Numbered from the stretch's first letter, positions 33,010 to 40,793 are shown. The stretch: 64,000 bases of DNA from JALZKA01 sp033856515 (GCA_033856515.1 JAWVEY010000004.1:46689-110688); one strand, 5' to 3'. Translations and numbers: made by a program. Notes: a model not told the origin generated them from the letters alone.

Positions 33010-33029
33010 TTAGCAGCGGAGGCTGCTAA
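33010..33029. repeat. Inverted repeat in the integration region
   Basis: TTAGCAGC-GGAG-GCTGCTAA is a perfect 8-bp inverted repeat with a 4-nt loop. A second, overlapping pairing (AGCGGA with TCCGCT, 33015-33035) is also possible. It may be an integrase-related site or a terminator. Confidence 0.5.
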
Positions 33030-33078
33030 TCCGCTGGCCCGCCTTGACCGCTCATAACCGCTCAAGACAGGCCCTTAC

Positions 33079-33096
33079 GTTCCCAAGCCGTTCCCA
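33079..33096. repeat. Paired GTTCCCA repeats
   Basis: GTTCCCA occurs at 33079-33085 and 33090-33096, one helical turn apart, ~40 bp before the tRNA-Arg fragment. The spacing resembles arm-type sites of tyrosine recombinases; no integrase gene is present. Confidence 0.35.
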
Positions 33097-33138
33097 CGGG
33101 GTCGATTGCAGTCCGGCCGAGATCTACGACTCCGGTCT

Positions 33139-33181
33139 ACGAAACCGAAGGTCACAGGTTCGAATCCTGTCGGGCCCGCTA
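33139..33181 (+). repeat. Left 43-bp direct repeat: 3' end of tRNA-Arg (ACG)
   Basis: Begins ACGAAACCGAAGGTCACAGG and ends GGGCCCGCTA. With the bases before it (CCGGTCT) it forms an anticodon arm with anticodon ACG, then the T arm ACAGG-TTCGAAT-CCTGT and acceptor CGGGCCC. The tRNA 5' half is absent. An identical 43-bp copy lies at 35280-35322, so the two bracket a 2.1-kb islet like attL and attR. Confidence 0.8.
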
Positions 33182-33244
33182 TGAACTGCCCTTGGGTGAG
33201 GGCGTCTCGTCGTTAGGAGCCGCGAATCGATCAGCAGTTCGCAT

Positions 33245-33769
33245 TCATTCCGTCGCTTGCATGACGGCGACACGTATCTGGGCGAGGCTCGCTTCAAGAG
33301 CGTCCATGTATCCCGAGTAGGCGTACGTATCGTCGCCTTGCCGTTGGTACGTCTCAATGTCGTCGAGAACCGGATCTCCAGTTGCGGCTCGCGCGTCTTC
33401 GAGGATCCGGTTGAACGTGGAGGCGATTGCCCATGGGATGGCCCCTTCCATTTTCCTCTCGCGAACGCTCTGCAGAAGGGCCTCGATCCGAGCCAGGAGT
33501 GCAGCATGAAGATGCGGCGGAGGCTCGGGAGTCGAAGCAGAAGCAGCGGCAGGCGCAGGCGCAGGTCTCCGAAACAGCACGATCACCCCGGCGAGACATC
33601 CGATCAGGAGCGCAGCGAATAGAACGACGACCCAGAGCGGGATCTTTGCGTCATCCGTCCCAAACGCTGCGGCAAGTCCCACCAGCGCGGTTGCGAGAGC
33701 GACCGCTCCGTAGAAGATCACATTGTCCAGGAAGGCCTCGCCTCGCTTTTTCCACCACTCCTTGTTCAC
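33245..33769 (-). CDS. Membrane protein of unknown function (islet gene)
   Basis: A 174-residue protein from GTG 33769 (a longer form could start at GTG 33838). A basic N-terminus (NKEWWKKRGEAFLDN) precedes two transmembrane helices (VIFYGAVALATALVGLAAAF and IPLWVVVLFAALLIGCLAGV), a Pro/Ala linker and a ~90-residue cytoplasmic helical domain (ALLARIEALLQSVRERKME..). No catalytic motif is seen. It lies between the two tRNA-Arg-derived repeats with DUF2971, so it travelled with the islet. The base composition is more A/T-rich than that of flanking genes. Confidence 0.6.
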   Translation of the reverse strand: MNKEWWKKRGEAFLDNVIFYGAVALATALVGLAAAFGTDDAKIPLWVVVLFAALLIGCLAGVIVLFRRPAPAPAAASASTPEPPPHLHAALLARIEALLQSVRERKMEGAIPWAIASTFNRILEDARAATGDPVLDDIETYQRQGDDTYAYSGYMDALEASLAQIRVAVMQATE

Positions 33770-33882
33770 GGAGGCAACTCTACGAGCGCAATCAGTCGAT
33801 TTTCTTGCTGAACGTGTCGAACTGTCGGCAGCGCACACGAGGCGTTCTGGCTACGGGGACTGACCTATTCTCGTCGAAGATC

Positions 33883-34422
33883 ATGACTGACAAGCCGTAT
33901 CGAAGGTTTCACTTCTCAGAGGAGTACGCCCTCTCGATCCTTGGGCTTGCGAGCGTCGGCGCATCCGCGCTCTTCGCCCTCGAGCAGCATCTCGAACTGC
34001 ATTCGGATTGGCTGGCACAAGCTGCCGAAGCACTGACGGGAGATACGCGAAGCGACGACGACCGCGCGAAAAACGCGCGCGCGGCCGCTGCGGCGCAGAT
34101 GGACCGGATGAAGGCGCTTCGAACCGACATCACGGAACTCGCAGCCGACGCTGAAAGCATGTTGCCCAACGCGGCGGGGAACGAGATCGTCATTCCCCGT
34201 CCGATGCCGGATCTACCGCCAACATTCGGCCCTCTTGAGCTGGCGAAGGTGCAGCAGAGCTTTGCGAAGGGCACGAGTTACTGGCTGCGAGAGGCGACCC
34301 GCCCGCTTCGAAAGCTCCGCGAACACCTCAATGCGGCTGGTGATGATGAATCGAGTGCGCTCGCTGATCGGATCGATGCTTTTATCCAGAGCGTCCACGG
34401 CCCGCGCTCCGAGGGGGCGTAG
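33883..34422 (+). CDS. Hypothetical protein (islet gene)
   Basis: A 179-residue protein starting TDKPYRRFHFSEEYALSILG, with one hydrophobic stretch (LSILGLASVGASALFALEQH) followed by an Ala-rich helical region (RAAAAAQMDRMKALRTDITE) and a Pro-rich loop (VIPRPMPDLPPTFGP). No family is recognised. It is divergent from the membrane-protein gene and convergent with the DUF2971 gene (15 bp between stops). As cargo between the tRNA-Arg repeats it may belong to a small defence or maintenance module, but nothing in the sequence proves this. Confidence 0.55.
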   Translation: MTDKPYRRFHFSEEYALSILGLASVGASALFALEQHLELHSDWLAQAAEALTGDTRSDDDRAKNARAAAAAQMDRMKALRTDITELAADAESMLPNAAGNEIVIPRPMPDLPPTFGPLELAKVQQSFAKGTSYWLREATRPLRKLREHLNAAGDDESSALADRIDAFIQSVHGPRSEGA

Positions 34423-34437
34423 AACGCAGCGAGATGT

Positions 34438-35250
34438 CTACGACTGGTCTGATTGCTTGTCGAGCCACCAGGCGCGAGGCGCGCCGGTCGACCATTCGAT
34501 ACGAAATGGCTCCGCGTTTGCCTCTCGACTGGCCGCTACGACGCCCGGCCATTCCCACTTCGCCAATCTGTGGCCGATCGCCACTGCTTCGAGTGCGTCT
34601 CCGAAATCAGCGTAGGCGTATCCCGGATTGTCTGCGGTCACGACGAATCGGTACTCATGTTCTGTCTCCCAGTCGGTCGTCTTGAGAAAGAAGAAGTGAT
34701 CTTTTTCCTTTTCAACGAATGCCTCCACCCATCCATCTGGGAGCGGACCCGACTCGATCTCGCCGAGAGCGAGGCCTTCGCCTGTTCCGCGCGACGTGTA
34801 GTTGACGGCTCTGTTGTAGGGCCCAGCTAAGCCTTGCGATTCGAGTGATTTCGTCACGTTCTCGATCAAGGCGCCGCGAGAAAATGCCAAGCACACACCA
34901 GCGTGGTTCTCCGCGTATTGCTCCCACATCCGGGCGCGTGCCCATCCACGACCAAACAACGAGTCACTCTCATCGAGTCCCGGTGCGTCGAGAGTCAGTG
35001 ACAGAACCTTGGCGCTTTCCTTGATCCGTTCAGTGCCCTCCTCGATCGCAGCCACAGTGTTGGCTGGATGTTTCGGATCGTCGTCCTCCATGTCGTCTGG
35101 CACGAAGTACTTGTAACCGAAGATCACTCTGTTTTCCAATGGGTCGCGCATGACGCGATACGGCGACAAGCGCAGTTTCCCGCTCGGCAAGATGTGCTCG
35201 AACGCGGCTTCGCGCGTCGTGTAGTGAAAGAGGACGTCGCCGTAGGCCAG
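34438..35250 (-). CDS. DUF2971-like protein, 5' end possibly lost
   Basis: The reading frame shows GDVLFHYTTREAAFEHILPS, SGKLRLSPYRVMRDPLEN, WARARMWEQYAENHAGVCLA and FLKTTDWETEHEYRFVV, the order and spacing of DUF2971 proteins (N-terminal xYHYT, then NDP/E, MWxxYA, KxxxWxxExEYR). The conserved start of the domain lies upstream of the first TTG (35190). The frame is open only to a stop inside the 43-bp repeat, and no ATG, GTG or TTG lies in between; CTG 35250 is the best remaining start. The gene may have lost its original 5' end when the repeat was formed. DUF2971 proteins often occur in defence islands; activity unknown. Confidence 0.6.
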   Translation of the reverse strand: MAYGDVLFHYTTREAAFEHILPSGKLRLSPYRVMRDPLENRVIFGYKYFVPDDMEDDDPKHPANTVAAIEEGTERIKESAKVLSLTLDAPGLDESDSLFGRGWARARMWEQYAENHAGVCLAFSRGALIENVTKSLESQGLAGPYNRAVNYTSRGTGEGLALGEIESGPLPDGWVEAFVEKEKDHFFFLKTTDWETEHEYRFVVTADNPGYAYADFGDALEAVAIGHRLAKWEWPGVVAASREANAEPFRIEWSTGAPRAWWLDKQSDQS

Positions 35251-35279
35251 TTCGGGATCGATGATTTGAGCGTATCCGC

Positions 35280-35322
35280 ACGAAACCGAAGGTCACAGGT
35301 TCGAATCCTGTCGGGCCCGCTA
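35280..35322 (+). repeat. Right 43-bp direct repeat: 3' end of tRNA-Arg (ACG)
   Basis: Identical to 33139-33181 over 43 bp; sequences diverge immediately on both sides. Only the tRNA 3' part from the anticodon onward is present. The frame of the DUF2971 gene meets a stop codon inside it. Confidence 0.8.
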
Positions 35323-35495
35323 GGACGCGGCTTGGACAAGCCGTTCTCGCAAGAAACCAAACCGGGTCCAGGTCGATTTGGGCGCGAAATGGTCTCGACC
35401 GCGTTGGCCGTGCGGCCCGCCGGATCGCACCTAAGGTCGCAGGTTCTGTAATTGCGACCGCAGTCTGCGCGACGATGGAGGCATGAGGATGAGGA

Positions 35496-36578
35496 ATGGC
35501 CCCACGCCCTAACTGGTGGCATCAGTTGCAGGCGAGCAAGCAGGAAGTGCTGCTCGCCGTTGACCTCTACAACCGTGTGAGGGGCGAGCGGCAACTCGAA
35601 GCGTTCATCGTCCACATGCAGATCGGGTGGCTGTACATGCTTCAGGCGAAGTTCACCCGGGATGAGGTCGATTTCTGGTACCGAACAGACGGCGGTCGCC
35701 GCATTCGGGGGGAGGACGGGGAGTTTCGTTCCTGGTCGTTTCGCAAGTGTCTCGCGGAGGAGTTTCCTAATCCGAGACACCCGGTCCGCCGGAACGTTGA
35801 GTTCTTCATAGGGCTTCGTGACAAGGTCGAACACCGATTCGAGCGTGACCTTGAGCCTGTGGTCGCCGGAAAATGCCAGTCCCTAATCCTGAACTACGAA
35901 CGAGCGCTTGTTGACTGGTTCGGTGAGCCAGAGGGAGTGGCTGACGCCCTCCGCTTTCCAGTGTTCGTGTCTAGCCTGTCCGAGGACGCAGTCTCAGCAC
36001 TCAAATCCACCTACAAGCGCCTCCCGAAGCGCATCACTTCGTACGTCGAGGAGTACGACGCGAGCGTCGACTCTGACGTGCGGACCGACCAGCGGTATGA
36101 CTTTCGGGTCTTGCTTATTCCCCAGACCGGCCCGAAGTCTGAGGCCGATGTGGCCATGCGATTCGTACGGCTCGACGAGCTCCCGAAGGAGCAGCAGGAG
36201 AAGTTCGAGGTCGTCCAGACCATCATTCGGGATAAGCAAGTGCCGGTCGGCAATTTCCGCCGCTACAAACCGTCGGAAGTCGCCGCACGAGTTGAGGAGG
36301 CCACCGGTTACAAATTCTCTCCGTCGTGGGCTCACGCCAAGGCGTGGCGGTACTACGAGGTGCGGCCAGCGGACGGCGATTCGCACCCCGAACGCACAAA
36401 GTCTCAGTACTGCATCTGGGACGAGCCTCATGGAGATTACGTCTACACCGAGGCCTGGGTAAAGCGGCTTATCAAGGACATGCGCGACCCAGCCAAGTTC
36501 GCGAAAGTCGTAGGACATACCCCTGAGCCTGTCGAGGGTCGCGGTGGCGCTGATCAAGATTCCGACGACGCGGCCTAA
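35496..36578 (+). CDS. DUF3644-like protein with HEPN-type motif
   Basis: A 360-residue cytosolic protein. The N-terminal ~120 residues match the DUF3644 pattern: ASKQEVLLAVDLYNRVRGER, FIVHMQIGWLYMLQAKFTRD, FRSWSFRKCLAEEFP and HPVRRNVEFFIGLRDKVEHR. The last stretch contains R108-x4-H113, the Rx4-6H signature of HEPN ribonucleases. The C-terminal part (~200-340) is basic and may bind nucleic acid (FRRYKPSEVAARVEEATGYK). It lies just outside the right tRNA-Arg repeat in A/T-richer DNA, as expected for a transferred gene. A role in RNA-targeting defence is inferred from the motif and context only. Confidence 0.7.
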   Translation: MAPRPNWWHQLQASKQEVLLAVDLYNRVRGERQLEAFIVHMQIGWLYMLQAKFTRDEVDFWYRTDGGRRIRGEDGEFRSWSFRKCLAEEFPNPRHPVRRNVEFFIGLRDKVEHRFERDLEPVVAGKCQSLILNYERALVDWFGEPEGVADALRFPVFVSSLSEDAVSALKSTYKRLPKRITSYVEEYDASVDSDVRTDQRYDFRVLLIPQTGPKSEADVAMRFVRLDELPKEQQEKFEVVQTIIRDKQVPVGNFRRYKPSEVAARVEEATGYKFSPSWAHAKAWRYYEVRPADGDSHPERTKSQYCIWDEPHGDYVYTEAWVKRLIKDMRDPAKFAKVVGHTPEPVEGRGGADQDSDDAA

Positions 36579-36759
36579 GGCCCGCGAAGTGCGCACTCGC
36601 GATCGGGAGGGGCCTTCGAAGCCACATCAGGGCATATGGATTCCTTGAGGACTCCTCTATGGCGGGCTCCCAAGCGGGTCCCTTTCGATCCTCGGCATCG
36701 AGGCCCCCCTGGGGGTCGTCTAGGCGGGTCGAGCCACCACCGCAGCTAGTCTGGGGGCG

Positions 36760-37016
36760 GTGTCCAGGCTCGTAGCTGTAGCGGTGCTCGCATCTACCCT
36801 GGCCCTCCTAGCCTCGTGCCGATCCAAGGTGCGGCTACCGATCAACGAGATCGAGCCGTATCAGCAGCGGGGGAGTGCCGGAGCCCTGACCGAGTAGTAC
36901 GCATCGTCTTCTCGAAGGATGCGTACCCGAACATCATTCGACACATCAAGAAGTCATGGCGGCTTGGCTACCGCAAGGTCATGCGGACGCTTTGCTCCTG
37001 GTCAAGCCGGTTGTGA
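36760..37016 (+). pseudogene. Broken lipoprotein/nuclease-like gene
   Basis: GTG 36760 opens a 45-residue frame with a lipoprotein signal (RLVAVAVLASTLALLASC) ending at TAG 36895. In another frame, downstream codons to 37016 read VVRIVFSKDAYPNIIRHIKK and SWRLGYRK, which resembles the start of a NucA/NucB-type deoxyribonuclease domain (PNI..HI...G). The two pieces look like one secreted protein broken by a frameshift and truncation. The assignment to NucA/NucB is tentative. The 180 bp before it (36579-36759) hold no recognised feature. Confidence 0.4.
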
Positions 37017-37061
37017 TCACCCGCCTGGCGCGTCGGTCTCAGGTCCTGTGTCGCGCGCGGC

Positions 37062-37466
37062 TCAGCCGGGGCCGATGGTGCTGGTCTTTGTCTTCGCCGA
37101 TAGGCAGGTCGTGTTGCCCAGGATCCGCTTCTTGACCTTGGCGTAGAACTGGTCGCCTTCGACGAATGGCTCGGCAGGGCTGTCTGTGACGAACGCGCCT
37201 CCGAACTCGTTGCTCGTCGCCTTGCCGATGCGGTTGTCCTTGCCCGGAAGCTTCTGGAACACGGATACCGCACGGCCTTCGACGCATTTGTCCTTCGGCG
37301 CCGAGACGAAGACGTCGTAGTTGCGACTCTCGCTCTCGGGGAAATACGAGAGTCCCATCGTTGCCTTGGTCTTGACGTCACCGGAAGACCCGGCGTCAGC
37401 GAGTGACGGACCTCCGAGCGCAGCAATCCCTACCAGCGACAGCGCAATAGCCAGCCTGCGTTCCAT
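37062..37466 (-). CDS. Secreted single-domain protein resembling the family A C-terminal module
   Basis: A 134-residue secreted protein (signal ERRLAIALSLVGIAALGGPS). The mature part has strand-rich sequence with YDVFVSAPKDKCVEGRAVSV, FQKLPGKDNRIGKATSNE, GGAFVTDS, DQFYAKVKKRILGNTTC and SAKTKTSTI: Cys, charged strand, Gly-turn, FYA strand, Cys, S.KTKT end, the same order as in the module at the end of family A proteins and in 29173-29574. GGGAGGAG precedes the ATG; the upstream minus-strand DNA carries GAGTAGGGTC, a likely -10. Confidence 0.7.
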   Translation of the reverse strand: MERRLAIALSLVGIAALGGPSLADAGSSGDVKTKATMGLSYFPESESRNYDVFVSAPKDKCVEGRAVSVFQKLPGKDNRIGKATSNEFGGAFVTDSPAEPFVEGDQFYAKVKKRILGNTTCLSAKTKTSTIGPG

Positions 37467-37530
37467 GCGGCTCCTCCCAATCGGTTACCCGTCGGTTCGA
37501 CCCTACTCGCTCCGCTGGGCTGACACCCAG

Positions 37531-38058
37531 CTACAGCTCGTAGCGCTTCAGGTCCTCGTCTAGCCGCTCGCCGTCTTCAGGGGATTCGGCGTGTGTGCCG
37601 AACGTTTCGCTGGGCGGGAGCGAATTACCACGCCAGCGGCGGACGGCGAAGAAGGCGAGAATGGCGCCCACTATGACGGCTAGGCCTGGGACGACCCAGG
37701 CGGCCAGGTCGAAGCCTTCCGTGCTCGGCTCGGCGAGGACTTCCGGGCCGAACTCGGCGACGAGCTCGTCCTTGATCTCTTCCTTAGTGAGGCCCAGGGC
37801 GATGAGTTCGCGGATCTGGTCGCGCTCGTCGATTGCCTGCGGCGAGTCGGAGGCGAGTTCGAGCGTCGTGCCGCAGACCGGGCACATCACTTCGTCTTCG
37901 ACGTCGGGGAGGGTGGTCTGCGGCTCCGGCGTCTGGGCGGATGCGGGTGCTGCGGCGCCGAATGCGGGCAGGGCCATGGCGAGGAAGGTCGCCGAGAGTA
38001 GGAATAACCGCGATACTTGCGGGAATTCCACCTTTCGACGATCCCGGGGAGCGGTCAT
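37531..38058 (-). CDS. ccmH: Cytochrome c maturation protein CcmH-like
   Basis: A 175-residue membrane protein. A signal/anchor (SRLFLLSATFLAMALP) precedes the CcmH domain: VMCPVCGTTLELASDSPQA (redox pair Cys59/Cys62), RDQIRELIALGLTKEEIKDE and LVAEFGPEVL. A C-terminal helix (AWVVPGLAVIVGAILAFFAV) anchors it. The redox pair keeps apocytochrome c thiols reduced for haem attachment (System II/I hybrid sets). The ATG overlaps the CcmG stop (ATGA), so it is co-translated with the thioredoxin upstream. The CcmE/F genes lie 15 kb away at 53 kb. Confidence 0.88.
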   Translation of the reverse strand: MTAPRDRRKVEFPQVSRLFLLSATFLAMALPAFGAAAPASAQTPEPQTTLPDVEDEVMCPVCGTTLELASDSPQAIDERDQIRELIALGLTKEEIKDELVAEFGPEVLAEPSTEGFDLAAWVVPGLAVIVGAILAFFAVRRWRGNSLPPSETFGTHAESPEDGERLDEDLKRYEL

Positions 38059-38597
38059 GTGTCCTGGATGAGGGGGAGGATGTCGGCCTGGAGGATCTCC
38101 TCATCCACCGGGCCCGGGCGGTAGTAGGCGACGTTGCCCTCGGGGTCGATGAGGATCGTCTCGGGGACGCCGGAGGCGCCGAGATCGTCCGCGTAGTCGC
38201 CCGAGCCGTCGCGGATGGAGGGGTAGTTCAGGCCGAACTCTTCGACGAACTCGAGGCCGTCGTCGGTGCCGTCCTGGGTCTGGATGCCGAGGACGGTGAA
38301 ATCCGGGCCCTCGTGCTCGCGGTGAAAGTCGACGAGGTCAGGCGCCTCGTCTTTACACGGCCCGCACCAGGAGGCCCAGATATTGAGGAGGACCCATTGG
38401 CCGCGGTAGTCCTCGATCGACCGCGTTGTCAAGGCGCCCTGGGAAGGATCGGTCTCCGCGGTGAGGACCTCCAGCTCGACCGAAGGCACGGCCTCGCCCA
38501 CCTCCAGCGCCTGTTCGCCCTTGGTGACCACGCCGAAGCCGAGTAATGCGATGACGGCGAGCACCGCCAGCACCGCTGCGAAGGTCTTCCCGCTCAT
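38055..38597 (-). CDS. Thiol:disulphide oxidoreductase CcmG/TlpA/ResA-like
   Basis: A 180-residue membrane-anchored thioredoxin. An N-terminal helix (FAAVLAVLAVIALLGFGVV) anchors it. The thioredoxin fold follows, with LLNIWASWCGPCKDEAP (Cys78/Cys81) and GVPETILIDPEGNVAYYRPG (cis-Pro region). It reduces apocytochrome or CcmH disulphides outside the membrane. Start ATG 38597 is preferred over a longer open frame because it gives the usual short anchor. The gene is divergent from the family B gene at 38650; the latter's -35 starts 3 bp from this ATG. Confidence 0.9.
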   Translation of the reverse strand: MSGKTFAAVLAVLAVIALLGFGVVTKGEQALEVGEAVPSVELEVLTAETDPSQGALTTRSIEDYRGQWVLLNIWASWCGPCKDEAPDLVDFHREHEGPDFTVLGIQTQDGTDDGLEFVEEFGLNYPSIRDGSGDYADDLGASGVPETILIDPEGNVAYYRPGPVDEEILQADILPLIQDT

Positions 38598-38599
38598 GC

Positions 38600-38628
38600 T
38601 TGGCAAAGCGTAGGGATGGGAGTAAGGT
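38600..38628 (+). promoter_or_regulatory. Promoter of family B member 4
   Basis: TTGGCA (38600-38605), 17-bp spacer, TAAGGT (38623-38628), predicted start ~38635, then GAGGAGGGAA directly before ATG 38650. Unlike other family B genes, this one has a leader with a strong ribosome site. Confidence 0.65.
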
Positions 38629-38649
38629 GGCAATCCGAAGAGGAGGGAA

Positions 38650-39510
38650 ATGGTGAGGATTCGGGCGACAGGGAGATTCGGGTTAGGGGCATTGGTTGCT
38701 TGTCTGGCGCTTGTGGTTGGCGGTTCCACGGCCGATGCGAAGACGAAGATCATCAAGGGGAAGTCAAAGACCGTCCCGGCCAACGAGCAGGCGACGCAGA
38801 AGCTGCCATGCCCATCCGGCATGCAGGTCGTAGGCGGCGGCGCATACACGGATGGCGCCACGCTCGAGGACGAGGTCGCCGAGAGCGCGCCCTATGACAG
38901 CCGCGACGACGGCAAGAAGCCCGATGACGGCTGGCGAGCTGCGATCAACGCCGGACCCTCGGAGCAACAGATGCATGCCTACGCGGTCTGCTCGGATTCG
39001 CTCAAGCTGACCTACAAGAGTCGGCCAGCGGGGCCGGCGAGTGGCGGCGGCGGGTACGGAGAGTCGCCGTGCCCGAACGGCACCAAGGCGGTGGGCGGAG
39101 GAATGACGGTGAAGGGAAACAACACCAACGCCCCGCTTAAAAACTCAAGGCCGATATTGGACGGCGGCGCTTGGGCCTCGATGTCGATTTTCATGATGTC
39201 GCCCGAGACCGAAGGTGTGGCTTACTCGATCTGCGCCGACAGCGACAAGATTCAGCACGTCACCGATGGGGCCATGCAGGCATCTCAAACGCAACTTGAG
39301 GTCGTGGTCTCGTGCCCCGAGGGGACGCGCGTAATCGGCGGCGGTGGCGGCGGGGGGTCCTTCGACAGCCTGGAGCTCGCCTCGCTCAACCCCGAGGATG
39401 GCGACGACGACAACAGCAAGTCCGACGACGGGTGGGCGGTCTGGACCAACAACGAGAGCAACGACGCTGCGTCTGCAGCGGTTAGCGCCTACGCGGTTTG
39501 CCTCGGTTAG
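38650..39510 (+). CDS. Secreted three-repeat Cys/GGG protein, family B member 4
   Basis: A 286-residue secreted protein (signal FGLGALVACLALVVGGSTAD). Repeats: CPSGMQVVGGGAYTDGATL...MHAYAVCS, CPNGTKAVGGGMTVKGNN...GVAYSICA, CPEGTRVIGGGGGGGSFDS...VSAYAVCL. Acidic DDGW loops in the first and third repeats resemble member 1 more than members 2 and 3. It is followed after 5 bp by the first CSLREA protein, so this family B protein and a beta-helix protein are probably co-expressed. Confidence 0.8.
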   Translation: MVRIRATGRFGLGALVACLALVVGGSTADAKTKIIKGKSKTVPANEQATQKLPCPSGMQVVGGGAYTDGATLEDEVAESAPYDSRDDGKKPDDGWRAAINAGPSEQQMHAYAVCSDSLKLTYKSRPAGPASGGGGYGESPCPNGTKAVGGGMTVKGNNTNAPLKNSRPILDGGAWASMSIFMMSPETEGVAYSICADSDKIQHVTDGAMQASQTQLEVVVSCPEGTRVIGGGGGGGSFDSLELASLNPEDGDDDNSKSDDGWAVWTNNESNDAASAAVSAYAVCLG

Positions 39511-39515
39511 GTGCG

Positions 39516-40778
39516 ATGGGCCGGCCTCGAATGCTGAGGCTCGCTCTTTTCCTCGCTGGGAGCGTTCTTGGGCTACTCGGCGCGGCCCAGGCGAATGCCG
39601 CAACCTACGTCGTCACCGATGTCAGTGACGAGATCGACAGCAACCCGGGCGACGACGTCTGCGATACGACCGTCCTTCCGGGCGATCAGTGCTCGCTTCG
39701 GGCGGCGATCCTGGAGGCGAACTCGGACACAACGCAGGACTTCATCAACTTCAACATCCCCGGGGACGGCGTCCACAAGATCGTTATCGCGGGCCCAGAC
39801 CTGCCGACGATCAGCCAGCAGGTCGAGATCGACGGCTACACGCAGCCCGGCGCGTCGCCTAACACCAACCCTGATCTAGGAGATCGGCTCAACACGAAGA
39901 TCATGGTCGAGCTCTCGGGAAGCCCCGTCACCTTCGGCTTCGGGTCGACGGATTCGGATATCCGCGGCCTCGCGATCGGTGGCGGCTCAATCGGAGTCCA
40001 GGCCTTTCAGGTTGCCAGCGTCAGCGTCCAGGGGTGCTTTCTCGGGACCAACGCGAAGGGGACTAAGGCCCGCCCGAACGGCACTGGCTACTTCTCCCAG
40101 GAGCCCGGCCTCATCGGGGGCTCCGACCCTGAGGACCGCAACCTCGTCTCAGGCAACACAGAGTCAGGCGTCTCCCTCAACACTTCCGGGATCGCGATCG
40201 GGAACTACATCGGCACCGAGGCCGACGGGCGCTCACCGCTGCCCAACGGGGGGCCTGGGATGTTCGACTCCGGTGACGGCCTGGTCCAGCAGAACCTCAT
40301 CGCGTTCAACGAGGACGACGGGATCAGGGCTTCCAACAACGCCGAAGGCGGAAACAACTCCCTCTACACCGGGAATCTGATCTACCGGAACGGAGGTCAG
40401 GCGATCGACATCGATGGGGACGGCCCCGACACAAATGACCCACTCGACGCCGATATCGGCCGTCAGAACTATCCGGAGATCAAGTCGGCAAAGCAGGGCG
40501 AGGGCAACACGACGATCATCAGATTGAAGCTGAACTCGACGCCGAATACGGAGTTCGACATCGAGGTCTTCGAAGGCAAGCGAAAGAAGCCCGATGCCGA
40601 GAGGTTCCTTGCCTCGTCCGAGAGCGTCTTCTCGAATGCGAACGGGAAGTTCAGCCAGAAATACACGATCTTCTCCAGGGTGAAGAAGGGGCACCGGATC
40701 ACCGCGACGGCGACGGACGTCGCCGTGCCCCCGCTCGGCGCCACGTCCGAGCTCTCGAAGGGCACGAAGGTTAAGTAG
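39516..40778 (+). CDS. CSLREA-domain right-handed beta-helix protein 1
   Basis: A 420-residue secreted protein (start ATG 39516, signal MLRLALFLAGSVLGLLGAAQ). The CSLREA motif appears as DQCSLRAAILEANSD, followed by FINFNIPGDGVHKIVIAGPD, a ~200-residue parallel beta-helix (CFLGTNAKGTKARPNG, NLVSGNTESGVSLNTSG, NYIGTEADGRSPLPNGGPG) and a C-terminal beta module (TIIRLKLNSTPNTEFDIEVF ... GATSELSKGTKVK). CSLREA proteins are secreted, often surface-attached and may bind or cut polysaccharide; no catalytic residues can be named. The next gene is a paralogue 15 bp downstream. Confidence 0.85.
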   Translation: MGRPRMLRLALFLAGSVLGLLGAAQANAATYVVTDVSDEIDSNPGDDVCDTTVLPGDQCSLRAAILEANSDTTQDFINFNIPGDGVHKIVIAGPDLPTISQQVEIDGYTQPGASPNTNPDLGDRLNTKIMVELSGSPVTFGFGSTDSDIRGLAIGGGSIGVQAFQVASVSVQGCFLGTNAKGTKARPNGTGYFSQEPGLIGGSDPEDRNLVSGNTESGVSLNTSGIAIGNYIGTEADGRSPLPNGGPGMFDSGDGLVQQNLIAFNEDDGIRASNNAEGGNNSLYTGNLIYRNGGQAIDIDGDGPDTNDPLDADIGRQNYPEIKSAKQGEGNTTIIRLKLNSTPNTEFDIEVFEGKRKKPDAERFLASSESVFSNANGKFSQKYTIFSRVKKGHRITATATDVAVPPLGATSELSKGTKVK

Positions 40779-40793
40779 GCAAAGGAGGCACCG

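Noticed and set aside
33427..34422. Long 331-codon frame in the islet
   Set aside because: Its first ~150 residues are antisense to the membrane-protein gene and Arg-rich without pattern; only the part from ATG 33883 looks like a protein.
33139..36578. Prophage
   Set aside because: No capsid, portal, terminase or integrase genes are seen; only small cargo genes and att-like repeats.
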